Source of the DNA: Cryobacterium tepidiphilum
GTDB taxonomy: Bacteria > Actinomycetota > Actinomycetes > Actinomycetales > Microbacteriaceae
Direction of reading: 5' to 3'
NCBI RefSeq assembly: GCF_003716325.1
Contig: NZ_RDSR01000007.1
Coordinates: 1 to 64,000 of the forward strand
Length of the DNA: 64,000 bases
Under the pieces are notes generated by a model, which worked only from the letters and a program-made list of their open reading frames with translations, was not told where the DNA came from and ran no database searches. Of this stretch, positions 16,783 to 25,631 are shown piece by piece (within the stretch, counting starts at the first letter, position 1; every line of letters starts with the position of its first letter). The position numbers were made by a program, and so were the translations under genes.

Positions 16783-17613
16783 ATGAGCGGCCTCCTGGGT
16801 CCCGCCGAGATCCGCGACCTGGCCGAGATGCTGGGCGTCAACCCCACGAAGAAGCTCGGCCAGAACTTCGTCATCGACGGCAACACGGTGCGCCGCATCG
16901 TCGCATCCGCTCGCGTAGCGGCCGGCGACGTCGTCGTGGAGGTAGGGCCAGGCCTCGGCTCCCTCACGCTGGGCCTCCTCGAAGCCGGGGCGAGCGTGGT
17001 CGCCGTCGAGATCGACCCGCGACTCGCCGAGCAGCTGCCGCTCACGGTGCAGCTCATGCAGCCGGGCGCCGCGCTCACCGTGATGCGGGAGGACGCGCTG
17101 CGCCTCACCGAGCTGCCGATAGCGGCGTCGCGGCTGGTCGCGAACCTGCCGTACAACGTGTCCGTGCCCGTGCTGCTGCACCTGCTCGAGCACTTCCCCT
17201 CGATCAGGGCCGGCCTGGTCATGGTGCAGGCCGAGGTCGGGGAGCGCCTCGCGGCCGCGCCGGGATCCAAGGTGTACGGCAGCCCCAGCGTGAAGGCCGC
17301 CTGGTACGGCGATTTCCGCACCGTCGGCAAGGTGAGCCGGCAGGTGTTCTGGCCGGTGCCGAACGTCGACTCCATCCTCGTCGGCTTCGACCGGCGCGAG
17401 GAGCAGCTCGCGAGCGAGGAGCTGCGGCGGGCGACGTTCGCGCTCGTCGACGCCGCCTTCCAGCAGCGCCGCAAGATGCTGCGGCAGTCGCTGTCGGCCG
17501 TCTTCGGGGACTCGGCCACGGCATCCGCTGCCATCGAGGCTGCGGGCCTCGCTCCCACCCTGCGCGGCGAGCAGCTCACCGTGCACGACTTCCTGGCGAT
17601 CGCCCGCGCCTGA
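16783..17613 (+). CDS. rsmA: 16S rRNA dimethyladenosine transferase (KsgA)
   Basis: This 276-residue SAM-dependent enzyme dimethylates A1518 and A1519 of 16S rRNA. Typical segments are KKLGQNFVID near 23-32, VEVGPGLGSLT for SAM binding, the catalytic NLPYNVSVP motif near 124-132, and FWPVPNVDS. The ATG has only a weak upstream purine stretch. A short ATG frame ends across the start codon, so coupled re-initiation is possible. ispE follows, as in many bacteria. Confidence 0.96.
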   Translation: MSGLLGPAEIRDLAEMLGVNPTKKLGQNFVIDGNTVRRIVASARVAAGDVVVEVGPGLGSLTLGLLEAGASVVAVEIDPRLAEQLPLTVQLMQPGAALTVMREDALRLTELPIAASRLVANLPYNVSVPVLLHLLEHFPSIRAGLVMVQAEVGERLAAAPGSKVYGSPSVKAAWYGDFRTVGKVSRQVFWPVPNVDSILVGFDRREEQLASEELRRATFALVDAAFQQRRKMLRQSLSAVFGDSATASAAIEAAGLAPTLRGEQLTVHDFLAIARA

Positions 17614-17661
17614 CGGCCGGGTGACCCCCGCTCGCGTGACAAGCGCCGCGTGCGGCTGGGA

Positions 17662-17667
17662 TAGGTT
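17662..17667 (+). promoter_or_regulatory. -10 box of a predicted leaderless promoter for ispE
   Basis: TAGGTT is followed by six bases and the ATG of ispE. GTGACA about 20 bases further upstream could be the -35 element. Confidence 0.55.
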
Positions 17668-17673
17668 AGAACC

Positions 17674-18609
17674 ATGACCAAAGCGGCCAGTTCTCACGTT
17701 GTCCACGCGAGAGCGCCGGGGAAGATCAACGTCTTCATGAAGGTCGGGGCGGTCATGGAGGACGGCTACCATGACGTCGCCACCGCCTACCAGGCCGTCT
17801 CGCTGGGCGAGGATGTGCGGGCCTATCCGGCCGACGACTTCTCGGTCAGCTTCGCCGGCAGCATCGATACGTCGGGCCTCGTCACCGACGAGCGGAACCT
17901 CGCCATCCAGGCCGCGAAGAGCCTCGCCACGAAGGCAGGGTACCGCGGGGGAGTGCGGCTCGAGATCGACAAGCACGTGCCCGTGGCCGGCGGCATGGGC
18001 GGCGGGTCCGCCGACGCAGCGGCGACGCTTCTGGCCTGCGATGCGCTTTGGGGACTCGAGTCCAGCCGTGACGAGCTCGTGGGCGTGGCGGCGACGCTCG
18101 GCGCCGACGTTCCGTTCTCCCTCGTCGGCGGCACCGCCATCGGAACGGGCCGCGGCGACCAGCTGAGCCCGGCGCTCGCCAAGGGGCAGTTCCACTGGGT
18201 GCTCGCCCTCGCCGAGTTCGGCATGTCCACCCCCGGCGTCTACCAGGAGCTCGACCGCCACCGCGCGCGGCACTCCCGCGAGATCGTCACCTCCTCCCAG
18301 CAGCCCACGGTCGACGCGAACGTGCTGCAGGCCCTGCGCGCCGGTGACGCCTCGATGCTCGCCGAGGCGATGCACAACGACCTGCAGGCGCCCGCCCTGC
18401 ACCTCGCCCCCGGGCTCGCGAACGTGCTCGAGGTCGGCGAGGCGAACGGCGCCCTCGGCGGCATCGTGTCCGGCTCCGGCCCCACCGTCGCGTTCCTCGT
18501 GGGCGACTCCGACGACGCCCTCGAGTTGCAGGTGGCCCTGTCCGCGGCGCGCCTGAAGGCCGTGCGCGTCACGGGCCCCGTGCACGGCGCCCGCCTCATC
18601 CACGACTGA
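17674..18609 (+). CDS. ispE: 4-diphosphocytidyl-2-C-methyl-D-erythritol kinase
   Basis: This 311-residue GHMP kinase phosphorylates CDP-ME in the non-mevalonate isoprenoid pathway. [12 protein letters not shown] at the N-terminus holds the catalytic lysine. The ATP-binding glycine loop [10 protein letters not shown] lies at 106-115, and [11 protein letters not shown] is the third GHMP motif. Length and order are normal. It follows rsmA but seems to have its own promoter immediately before the start codon. Confidence 0.95.
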   Translation: MTKAASSHVVHARAPGKINVFMKVGAVMEDGYHDVATAYQAVSLGEDVRAYPADDFSVSFAGSIDTSGLVTDERNLAIQAAKSLATKAGYRGGVRLEIDKHVPVAGGMGGGSADAAATLLACDALWGLESSRDELVGVAATLGADVPFSLVGGTAIGTGRGDQLSPALAKGQFHWVLALAEFGMSTPGVYQELDRHRARHSREIVTSSQQPTVDANVLQALRAGDASMLAEAMHNDLQAPALHLAPGLANVLEVGEANGALGGIVSGSGPTVAFLVGDSDDALELQVALSAARLKAVRVTGPVHGARLIHD

Positions 18610-18628
18610 CCCGCCCGCCTGGCATCCC

Positions 18629-18688
18629 GTGAGGGGTCAACTTTTCCTCGTCGGTGCGATCTCGCACTGGGTAAAGGTGACCCCTCAC
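18629..18688. repeat. 60-bp intergenic hairpin element, family A copy 2
   Basis: The arms are GTGAGGGGTCA-CTTT and AAAG-TGACCCCTCAC. It lies between ispE and the ABC-F gene, which read in the same direction. It aligns without gaps with the element at 7730, including CTTTTCCT in the left arm and ACTGGGTAAAG in the right arm. Confidence 0.85.
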
Positions 18689-18743
18689 GACAACGGATAC
18701 CGGGCGCCGGACGCACAGGCGGGGGCGGGTAAACTCGGGGGAA

Positions 18744-20594
18744 ATGGCACATCTGCTCGGGGCTGAAGCCCTGCACCTCGAATATCCCACCCGCGTCATC
18801 TTCGACAGCGTCACCGCCGGCATCGACGAGGGGGACCGGATCGGCATCGTCGGCCGCAACGGCGACGGCAAGTCGACGCTGCTGAACCTGCTGGCCGGGC
18901 GCATCGAACCCGACTCCGGCCGCGTGACCCGGCGCCGGGGCGTGACCCTCGGCATCCTCGACCAGGCCGACGACCTCGTGCAGGGCGTGACGGTCGGCCA
19001 GGCGATCGTCGGCGGCATCGAGGAACACGTCTGGGCCGGCGACGCGAAGGTGCGCGACGTCATCGCCGGCCTTGTCCGCGACATCCCCTGGGATGCCCTC
19101 GTCGACGACCTCTCCGGTGGCCAGCGCCGCCGGGTGGCCCTCGCCGCCGTGCTCACCGGCGACCACGACGTCATCTTTCTCGACGAGCCCACCAACCACC
19201 TCGACGTGGAGGGCATCGCGTGGCTGGCCGGGCACCTGAAGACCCGCTGGGCACAGAACTCGGGCGGTCTCGTGGTCGTGACCCACGACCGGTGGTTCCT
19301 CGACGAGGTCTGCAACCAGACCTGGGAGGTGCACGACCGCGTGATCGAGCCCTTCGAGGGCGGCTACGCGGCCTACATCCTGCAGCGGGTCGAACGCGAC
19401 CGGATGGCATCCGTCACCGAGGCCAAGCGGCAGAACCTCATGAAGAAGGAGCTGGCCTGGCTGCGGCGCGGCGCCCCGGCGCGCACCGCGAAGCCGAAGT
19501 TCCGCATCGACGCGGCCAACGTGCTGATCGAGAACGAGCCGCCGCCCCGCGACACCGTTTCGATGCAGTCGATGGCGATGCAGCGACTCGGGAAGGACGT
19601 CGTCGACCTGCTCGACGTCTCCGTCACCTTCCCGGCGTCGGAGAACACCCCCGAGAAACACGTGCTGCACGACATCACGTGGCGCATCGCGCCGGGGGAG
19701 CGCACCGGGATCATGGGCGTCAACGGGGCCGGCAAGTCCACCCTGCTCAGCCTGGTCGCGGGCACCCTGGCGCCCACGAGCGGCAAGGTCAAGCGCGGCA
19801 AGACCATCAAGGTCGCCGTGCTCACGCAGCAGCTGTTCGAACTGGAGCACATCCAGAACGACCGCGTGAGCGACGTGATCGGCCGGCAGAAGACGTCGTA
19901 CATGGCCGGCGGCAAGGAGATCACGCCCGGTCAGATGCTCGAGCGCATGGGGTTCATGAGCGCCCAGCTCTCCACCCAGGTCAAGGACCTCTCCGGCGGG
20001 CAGAAGCGCCGCCTCCAGCTGCTGCTCATCGTGCTCGACGAGCCGAACGTGCTGATCCTCGACGAGCCGACCAACGACCTCGACACCGACATGCTCGCCG
20101 CCATGGAGGACCTCCTGGACTCCTTCCCCGGCACGCTGCTCGTCGTCTCGCACGACCGGTACCTGATCGAACGGGTCACCGACAACCAGTACGCGGTGAT
20201 GGATGCCGGCTTCCGCCACCTTCCCGGCGGGGTCGACCAGTATCTGGAGCTGCGGAGGAAGGCCGAATCCGTGGCCGGTGCCGCCTCGACCGGTTCGCCG
20301 ACGGAAGCCCCGGCCGGCGGCAGCACCGGCGGCAGCGCAGGCGGTTCCGGTTCGCGCAGGCTCGCCATCGGCGGCGCCGAGCTCCGCAACGCCCAGAAGG
20401 AGCGTGCGTCGATCGACCGGAAGGTCGCGAAGATGCAGGCGCGCGTCGTCGAACTGCACGAGAAGCTCGCCGTGCACGACCAGTCGGATTACGACGGGTT
20501 GGGCACCTTCACTCGGGAGATCGCCGAACTCGAGGCATCCGTCGCGGCCATGGAAACCCGATGGCTCGAACTTTCTGAGCTGATCGAGGGCTGA
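18744..20594 (+). CDS. ABC-F family ATPase (Uup/Etta-like)
   Basis: This 616-residue soluble tandem ABC ATPase has no membrane segments and is expected to act on the ribosome. The first domain has Walker A GRNGDGKST at 37-45, LSGGQRRRVALA and FLDEPTNHLD. The second has GVNGAGKST, LSGGQKRRLQL and LILDEPTNDLD. Between them lies the P-site interaction linker rich in basic residues. A Gly/Ser/Thr-rich linker near 515-535 leads to a C-terminal coiled-coil of about 80 residues, as in Uup. TAAACT lies eight bases before the ATG. Whether it gives antibiotic tolerance or acts as a translation factor cannot be told. Confidence 0.92.
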   Translation: MAHLLGAEALHLEYPTRVIFDSVTAGIDEGDRIGIVGRNGDGKSTLLNLLAGRIEPDSGRVTRRRGVTLGILDQADDLVQGVTVGQAIVGGIEEHVWAGDAKVRDVIAGLVRDIPWDALVDDLSGGQRRRVALAAVLTGDHDVIFLDEPTNHLDVEGIAWLAGHLKTRWAQNSGGLVVVTHDRWFLDEVCNQTWEVHDRVIEPFEGGYAAYILQRVERDRMASVTEAKRQNLMKKELAWLRRGAPARTAKPKFRIDAANVLIENEPPPRDTVSMQSMAMQRLGKDVVDLLDVSVTFPASENTPEKHVLHDITWRIAPGERTGIMGVNGAGKSTLLSLVAGTLAPTSGKVKRGKTIKVAVLTQQLFELEHIQNDRVSDVIGRQKTSYMAGGKEITPGQMLERMGFMSAQLSTQVKDLSGGQKRRLQLLLIVLDEPNVLILDEPTNDLDTDMLAAMEDLLDSFPGTLLVVSHDRYLIERVTDNQYAVMDAGFRHLPGGVDQYLELRRKAESVAGAASTGSPTEAPAGGSTGGSAGGSGSRRLAIGGAELRNAQKERASIDRKVAKMQARVVELHEKLAVHDQSDYDGLGTFTREIAELEASVAAMETRWLELSELIEG

Positions 20595-20680
20595 GTCCGC
20601 AGGATCTGTGACGGTTTGTGTCAGGGTGGCCCACGCGGCACAGGACCTTCGGTTATCGTTGAACGGTGCCTCGCGGAGCT

Positions 20681-20726
20681 GCGGCACAGACCCCCACGCT
20701 CACATTCCGTGGTTCCCCTGTGCCGC
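20681..20726 (+). other. Stem-loop in the metQ leader
   Basis: A perfect 9-bp stem GCGGCACAG/CTGTGCCGC encloses a smaller CCACG/CGTGG stem. It lies 55 bases before the metQ start. It could be a terminator of the ABC-F gene or a regulatory leader. It lacks the conserved core of SAM-I or SAM-IV riboswitches, so no riboswitch is called. Confidence 0.5.
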
Positions 20727-20780
20727 CACGACAGCGACCGCTGCCCGAAGGGCCGGCACACACAGCGAAAGGGAATCACC

Positions 20781-21677
20781 GTGAAGAAGACTCTGCCCAT
20801 CTCAAAGCGCCTGCTGGCCGCTCTCGCCGTCGTACCGCTCGTCGCGGCGATGACCGCCTGCGCCGGCGGTGCGGGCGGCGATGACGAGGTCGTGAAGATC
20901 GGCGTCGTCGGCGCCGGCGACCCGTACTGGGCGGACTACAAGCAGGAGGCGAAGGACGCCGGGATCAACGTCGACATCATCGACTTCTCGGACTACACGC
21001 AGCCGAACCCCGCGCTGGCCGAGGGCGAGATCGACCTCAACCAGTTCCAGCACATCGTCTACCTCGCCGACTACAACGTGTCGGCGGGCAAGGACCTCGT
21101 GCCGATCGGCGCCACCGCGATCTACCCGCTCGCCGTCTACTCCAAGAAGTACACGAGCGTCGATGACATCAAGAAGGGTGAGACCGTCGCGGTGCCGAAC
21201 GACCCGTCGAACCTCGCCCGGTCGCTCCTGGTGCTGCAGTCCGCGGGCCTGATCGAACTCAAGGGCGGCGGCAGCATCTTCTCCACCCTCGCAGACATCG
21301 ACGAGGGCGCATCGAAGGTGAAGGTCAAGGCGATGGAGGCCTCGCTCACCCCGACGTCGCTTCCCGACGTCGCCGCGGCCGTGATCAACAACGACTTCGT
21401 GGAGAAGGCCGGCCTCAAGTTCGAGGACGCCATCGCCAAGGACGACCCGTCCGACCCGAACGCCATTCCGTACGTGAACATCTTCGCCGCCCGCGCCGAG
21501 GACAAGGACAACCCCACGTACAAGAAGCTCGTCGAGATCTACCAGAACAGCAAGAAGGTGCAGCAGGGCGTGCTTGACATCTCCGGCGGAACGGCCGTGC
21601 TGGTGAAGACGCCCGTCTCCGACCTGCAGGCATCCCTTGAGAAGGTCGAGAAGGAAACCGCCGCCCAGAAGAAGTAG
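20781..21677 (+). CDS. metQ: Methionine ABC transporter substrate-binding lipoprotein
   Basis: This 298-residue NlpA/MetQ-family protein binds methionine outside the membrane. A signal peptide ends in a lipobox AAMTAC, with the lipidated cysteine near residue 27. The motifs VKIGVVGAGDPYW, IDLNQFQHI and VAVPNDPSNLARSLLVLQ are typical of the family. The GTG start follows GAAAGGGA. It heads the metQNI operon, in which the ATPase and permease follow. A hairpin element separates it from metN. Confidence 0.93.
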   Translation: MKKTLPISKRLLAALAVVPLVAAMTACAGGAGGDDEVVKIGVVGAGDPYWADYKQEAKDAGINVDIIDFSDYTQPNPALAEGEIDLNQFQHIVYLADYNVSAGKDLVPIGATAIYPLAVYSKKYTSVDDIKKGETVAVPNDPSNLARSLLVLQSAGLIELKGGGSIFSTLADIDEGASKVKVKAMEASLTPTSLPDVAAAVINNDFVEKAGLKFEDAIAKDDPSDPNAIPYVNIFAARAEDKDNPTYKKLVEIYQNSKKVQQGVLDISGGTAVLVKTPVSDLQASLEKVEKETAAQKK

Positions 21678-21699
21678 CAGCGCCGGGCCGCCGCGCCGT

Positions 21700-21762
21700 C
21701 CGCGAGTGAGCAGTAACTGCGGTTATGCGTTCGTCATAACCGCAGAAACTGCTCACTCGCGG
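21700..21762. repeat. Intergenic hairpin element, family B copy 2, inside the metQ-metN operon
   Basis: This is a nearly perfect hairpin. The arms CGCGAGTGAGCAGT and ACTGCTCACTCGCG are followed inward by CTGCGGTTATG and CATAACCGCAG, with a TAA/GAA mismatch and a tiny loop. The core is 61 bases. Lying between cotranscribed genes, it could reduce metN-metI expression relative to metQ or protect the upstream mRNA. Confidence 0.88.
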
Positions 21763-21789
21763 CCATGTTCGAGAGAGAAGGATGTAGGA

Positions 21790-22824
21790 ATGGGTGAGAC
21801 CGTCGTCGAACTGCGGGACGTCTCGAAGGTGTACCCGCCCACCACGCGGGGCGGGTCGCCGGTGGTGGCGATCGACTCGGTGGACCTCGAGGTCGAGGCG
21901 GGCGACGTCTACGGCATCATCGGCTACTCCGGCGCCGGCAAGAGCACCCTCGTGCGCCTCATCAACGCCCTCGAACGGTCCACCGCCGGCTCGATCGTCG
22001 TGCACGGCCAGGAGATCGCGGGCCTGCCCGAGCGGAACCTCCGCTCGATGCGGCTGGGTATCGGCATGATCTTCCAGCAGTTCAACCTGCTGAACTCCCG
22101 CACGGTGGCCGGGAACATCGCCTACCCCCTCGAGGTCGCCGGCCGCTCCAAGGAGGAGCGCCGCGAACGCGTCGAGGAGCTCCTCCAGTTCGTCGGCCTC
22201 GCCGACAAGGCGAAGGCATATCCCGACCAGCTCTCCGGCGGCCAGAAGCAGCGGGTCGGCATCGCCCGCGCCTTGGCCACCTCGCCCGACATCCTGCTGG
22301 CCGATGAGGCCACGAGCGCCCTCGACCCGGAGACCACCCACGAGGTCCTCGCCCTCCTGCAGCGCGTGAACCGCGAGTTCGGGGTGACGATCATCGTGAT
22401 CACCCACGAGATGGATGTCATCCAGACCATCGCGACCAAGGTCGCCGTCATGGACCGCGGCCGCGTCATCGAGCGCGGCGACGTCTTCGACGTGTTCTCC
22501 AACCCGCAGACCGCCGCCGCCGCACGGTTCGTGGGCACGGTGGTCAAGGGCGTCCCGAACGAGCACGAACTCGCGGTGCTCCGCGAGCGCCACCCGGGCC
22601 GCATCGTCACCCTCTCCTTCCGCGACACCGAGGTCGACCAGGCCGCCGTGTTCGCCGAGTTCACGCGTGAGGGCGTGGGCTTCCAGGTGATCTACGGCGG
22701 CATCAACGAGATCCAGGGCCGACCATTCGGTCACCTGACGCTGGCGCTCACAGCGGATGCGACATCCGTCGACGCCGCGCTGGCCCGCGTTCGAACGCTC
22801 ACGACCGTGACGGAGGCCCGCTGA
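21790..22824 (+). CDS. metN: Methionine ABC transporter ATP-binding protein
   Basis: This 344-residue ATPase powers methionine import. Walker A is GYSGAGKST at 45-53, the Q-loop lies in MIFQQFNLL, the signature is LSGGQKQRVGIARAL, and Walker B ends LLADEATSALDP. The last 80 residues form the NIL domain (ACT-like) through which methionine inhibits transport in characterised MetN proteins. The ATG follows GAAGGATGTAGG. Its stop overlaps the metI start (TGATG). Confidence 0.96.
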   Translation: MGETVVELRDVSKVYPPTTRGGSPVVAIDSVDLEVEAGDVYGIIGYSGAGKSTLVRLINALERSTAGSIVVHGQEIAGLPERNLRSMRLGIGMIFQQFNLLNSRTVAGNIAYPLEVAGRSKEERRERVEELLQFVGLADKAKAYPDQLSGGQKQRVGIARALATSPDILLADEATSALDPETTHEVLALLQRVNREFGVTIIVITHEMDVIQTIATKVAVMDRGRVIERGDVFDVFSNPQTAAAARFVGTVVKGVPNEHELAVLRERHPGRIVTLSFRDTEVDQAAVFAEFTREGVGFQVIYGGINEIQGRPFGHLTLALTADATSVDAALARVRTLTTVTEAR

Positions 22825-23483
22825 TGGACGCACTGATCGGCCTGCAGTCGCAGTTCTGGACCGCCACGGTCGAGACCCTCTACATCGTCGCCCTCGCCCT
22901 CGTCTTCGGTGGACTCGGCGGCCTGCTGGTCGGCCTCGGGCTCTACCTCAGCCGGCCCGGACACATCCTCGAGAACCGCCCGGTCTTCCTCGTCCTGAAC
23001 GTGCTCGTGAACTTCGTGCGCCCGATCCCGTTCATCATCTTCATCGCGGCCGCCCAGCCGCTGGCCCGGATCGTCGTCGGAACCGGCATCGGCAACCCCG
23101 CGGCGATCTTCGCGATCTCCGTCGCGGCATCCTTCGGCATCGGGCGCATCGTCGAGCAGAACCTGATGACGGTGACGCCCGGCGTGATCGAGGCCGCGCG
23201 CTCGGTCGGAGCCGGCCCGTGGCGGATCATCGTCACCGTGTTGTTGCCGGAAGCGCTCGGGCCCCTGATCCTCGGCTACACCTTCGTGTTCGTGGCGCTC
23301 GTCGACATGGCGACCGTCGCCGGGTACATCGGTGGCGGCGGGCTCGGCAACTTCGCCCTCGTCTACGGGTACCGGCAGTTCAACCCCGTGGTCACCTGGG
23401 CGGCCGTGCTGCTCATCATCGTGCTGGTCCAACTCGTGCAGTTCCTCGGCAACTGGCTCGCCCGCAAGGCGTTCCGCCGCTAG
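22824..23483 (+). CDS. metI: Methionine ABC transporter permease
   Basis: This 219-residue inner-membrane permease has five predicted helices and the EAA loop EAARSVGAGPWRIIVTVLLPEALGPLI that contacts MetN. It overlaps metN by one base. Its stop codon shares the palindrome CTAG with the stop codon of the convergent MarR gene. Confidence 0.95.
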   Translation: MDALIGLQSQFWTATVETLYIVALALVFGGLGGLLVGLGLYLSRPGHILENRPVFLVLNVLVNFVRPIPFIIFIAAAQPLARIVVGTGIGNPAAIFAISVAASFGIGRIVEQNLMTVTPGVIEAARSVGAGPWRIIVTVLLPEALGPLILGYTFVFVALVDMATVAGYIGGGGLGNFALVYGYRQFNPVVTWAAVLLIIVLVQLVQFLGNWLARKAFRR

Positions 23484-23971
23484 TCGAAACCGAGCGACAG
23501 GGTGCGCAGCAGGCCGGCCAGCCGCTCCCGCTCCGCGGCCGACAGGGTGGCGAGCAGCTCCGCCTCGGCGCGGAGCAGCCGCGTGATGGCGGCATCCACC
23601 CGGGTGAGACCGTGCTCGGTCATGCCGACGAGCACGCCGCGGCCGTCGTTCGGGGCGGTGCGGCGGGTGACGAGGCCGCGCCGGGCGAGCCGGTCGATGC
23701 GGTTCGTCATCGTGCCGCTGGAGACCAGGGTCTGCTGCAGCAGGGCCTTCGGGCTCAGTTCGTAAGGCGTGCCCGCGCGCCGGAGCGCGGAGAGCACGTC
23801 GAACTCCCATGACTCGAGCTCAGACTGGGAGAATGCGCTGCGCCGGGCCCGGTCGAGGTGCTTGGCGAGGCGTCCGACGCGGGACAGCACCTCCAGGGGA
23901 GCGAAGTCGAGGTCGGGCCGCTCGCGTCGCCACGCGTCGACGATCCGGTCGACTTCGTCATGGGCAGGCAC
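23480..23971 (-). CDS. MarR-family transcriptional regulator
   Basis: This 163-residue winged-helix regulator has SWEFDVLSALRRAG, the recognition-helix region SSGTMTNRIDRLARRGLVTR and the wing NDGRGVLVGMTEHG, all typical of MarR. The frame is open across the tRNA-Gln gene on the other strand, so the true start must be later. I chose the GTG at 23971, which follows a GATAAT box by six bases. It converges on metI with overlapping stop codons. The ligand and target are unknown, although nearby metNI or its own promoter could be regulated. Confidence 0.9.
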   Translation of the reverse strand: MPAHDEVDRIVDAWRRERPDLDFAPLEVLSRVGRLAKHLDRARRSAFSQSELESWEFDVLSALRRAGTPYELSPKALLQQTLVSSGTMTNRIDRLARRGLVTRRTAPNDGRGVLVGMTEHGLTRVDAAITRLLRAEAELLATLSAAERERLAGLLRTLSLGFD

Positions 23972-24069
23972 CCCACCATTATCCAGCCTGCGCGCAGCGG
24001 CCTCGCACGCGGCATCCGCTCGACGATCTGGCAGACTAGAGGCTGGCGTCCGTTCCATGCGCGCGCCGG

Positions 24070-24141
24070 TCCGCCGTAGTGTAACGGCAGCACGGCAGCC
24101 TTTGGAGCTGTTAGGTCCAGGTTCGAATCCTGGCGGCGGAG
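24070..24141 (+). tRNA. tRNA-Gln (TTG anticodon)
   Basis: The 72-base cloverleaf has acceptor arms TCCGCCG and CGGCGGA and a discriminator G. The anticodon stem is GCAGC/GCTGT around loop CTTTGGA, giving anticodon TTG, and the T-arm is CCAGG-TTCGAAT-CCTGG. The 3' CCA is not encoded. It lies directly upstream of glmU. Confidence 0.97.
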
Positions 24142-24176
24142 CCCTCACCTTCCACCGACAGCTAAGGGGAAACCAC

Positions 24177-25631
24177 GTGACCGACTCCCGCCTCGCCATC
24201 GTCGTGCTCGCTGCCGGCCAGGGGACTCGCATGAAGTCCGCCCTGCCGAAGCTGCTGCATCCGCTGGCCGGCGTGCCGATCGTGGGCCACGTGCTGGCCA
24301 CCGCCCGGGCGCTCGACGCCGCCCACGTGGTCACCGTCGTGCGCTTCGAACGCGACCGCGTGGCCGCCGTGGTCGCCGAGGACCTGCCCGAGAGCATCAT
24401 CGTCGACCAGGACGAGGTGCCGGGCACCGGCCGCGCCGTGGAGCAGGCGGTCGCGGCGCTGCCCGCCGACTTCGACGGCGACATCCTCGTGATGAACGGC
24501 GACGTGCCGCTCCTCGACGCCGACACTCTCCGCGCCTTCATCGACACCCACCGTGCCAGCGCCGCGTCGGCCACCATCCTCACCGCCGCGCTCGACGACC
24601 CCACCGGGTACGGCCGGGTGGTGCGCTCGGGCTCCGGCGCCGTCGACCGCATCGTCGAGCAGAAAGACGCAACGGATGCCGAGAAGGCGATCGACGAGAT
24701 CAACGCCGGTGTCTACCTGTTCGGGCTCTCCGAGCTGCGCGACCACCTCGCGAGCCTGACCACCGACAACGCCCAGGGCGAGAAATACCTGACCGACCTG
24801 GTGGGGCTGCTCCGCGGGACCGGCTCCGAGGTCGGGGCGGTTCCCGTGCGGGACTCCTGGCTCGTCGCCGGGATCAACGACCGGGCCCAGCTCTCAGAGG
24901 CCGCCCTGAAGCTCAACGCGCTCATCGTGCGCGGCTGGCAGCTGGCCGGCGTCACCGTGCAGGACCCGGCGACGACGTGGATCGACATCCGCGCCCGCAT
25001 CGAGCCCGACGTCACGATCCTTCCCGGCACGCAGGTGCAGGGCGCCACCGTCATCGCCACCGGCGCGGTCGTGGGCCCCGACACCACGCTGCTCGATTGC
25101 GAGGTGGGCGAGAACGCCGTCGTGAAGCGCACGGACGCGACCCTCGCCGTGATCGGCGCCGGCGCATCCGTTGGGCCCTTCTCGTACCTGCGCCCGGGCA
25201 CCGAGCTCGGCGCCGACGGCAAGATCGGCACCTTTGTCGAGACGAAGAACGCGCTCATCGGGCACGGGAGCAAGGTGCCGCACCTGAGCTACGTGGGCGA
25301 CGCGAGCGTGGGCGTGGGCGCGAACATCGGCGCCGGCACCATCTTCGCCAACTACGACGGCGTCACGAAGCACCGTTCGGAGATCGGGTCGCACGTGCGC
25401 ACCGGGTCGCACAACGTGTTCGTGGCGCCGATTAGAATTGGGGACGGAGCCTATACCGGAGCCGGAACGGTCGTACGCAAGGACGTGCCGGCCGGAGCGC
25501 TGGCGATCACTGTGGCTCCGCAGCGCAACATGGACGGCTGGGTCGAAGCCAACCGCCCGGGAACCGACGCGGCGAAGGCCGCGACCGAGAACACCACTGC
25601 GGATGACGCCGCAGCTACGAGCGGAGACTAG
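24177..25631 (+). CDS. glmU: Bifunctional UDP-N-acetylglucosamine pyrophosphorylase / glucosamine-1-phosphate N-acetyltransferase
   Basis: This 484-residue enzyme makes UDP-GlcNAc for peptidoglycan. The N-terminal uridyltransferase domain begins VVLAAGQGTRMKSALPK, with VMNGDVPLL and the EQKDAT and INAGVYLF segments. The C-terminal part is a left-handed beta-helix of hexapeptide repeats with SYLRPGTELG, ANYDGVTKHR and APQRNMDGW. A low-complexity Ala/Thr tail of about 30 residues ends the chain, as in mycobacterial GlmU. The GTG start follows AAGGGGA. prs starts directly after its stop. Confidence 0.97.
   Translation: MTDSRLAIVVLAAGQGTRMKSALPKLLHPLAGVPIVGHVLATARALDAAHVVTVVRFERDRVAAVVAEDLPESIIVDQDEVPGTGRAVEQAVAALPADFDGDILVMNGDVPLLDADTLRAFIDTHRASAASATILTAALDDPTGYGRVVRSGSGAVDRIVEQKDATDAEKAIDEINAGVYLFGLSELRDHLASLTTDNAQGEKYLTDLVGLLRGTGSEVGAVPVRDSWLVAGINDRAQLSEAALKLNALIVRGWQLAGVTVQDPATTWIDIRARIEPDVTILPGTQVQGATVIATGAVVGPDTTLLDCEVGENAVVKRTDATLAVIGAGASVGPFSYLRPGTELGADGKIGTFVETKNALIGHGSKVPHLSYVGDASVGVGANIGAGTIFANYDGVTKHRSEIGSHVRTGSHNVFVAPIRIGDGAYTGAGTVVRKDVPAGALAITVAPQRNMDGWVEANRPGTDAAKAATENTTADDAAATSGD

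Noticed and set aside
16753..16786. Eleven-codon leader peptide before rsmA
   Set aside because: An ATG frame ends across the rsmA start, but no ribosome binding site or coding bias supports it. It is noted only as possible coupling.
15436..18603. Very long open frame on the minus strand opposite metG, tatD, rsmA and ispE
   Set aside because: It is a GC-rich mirror of four well-conserved plus-strand genes, has an Arg/Gly/Ala-biased composition and shows no domain.
20595..20780. SAM riboswitch in front of metQ
   Set aside because: A stable two-tier stem is present, but none of the conserved SAM-I or SAM-IV core bases could be found.
23972..24703. Longer version of the MarR protein extending upstream
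   Set aside because: It would run antisense through tRNA-Gln and glmU. The GTG start with a promoter box explains the gene better.
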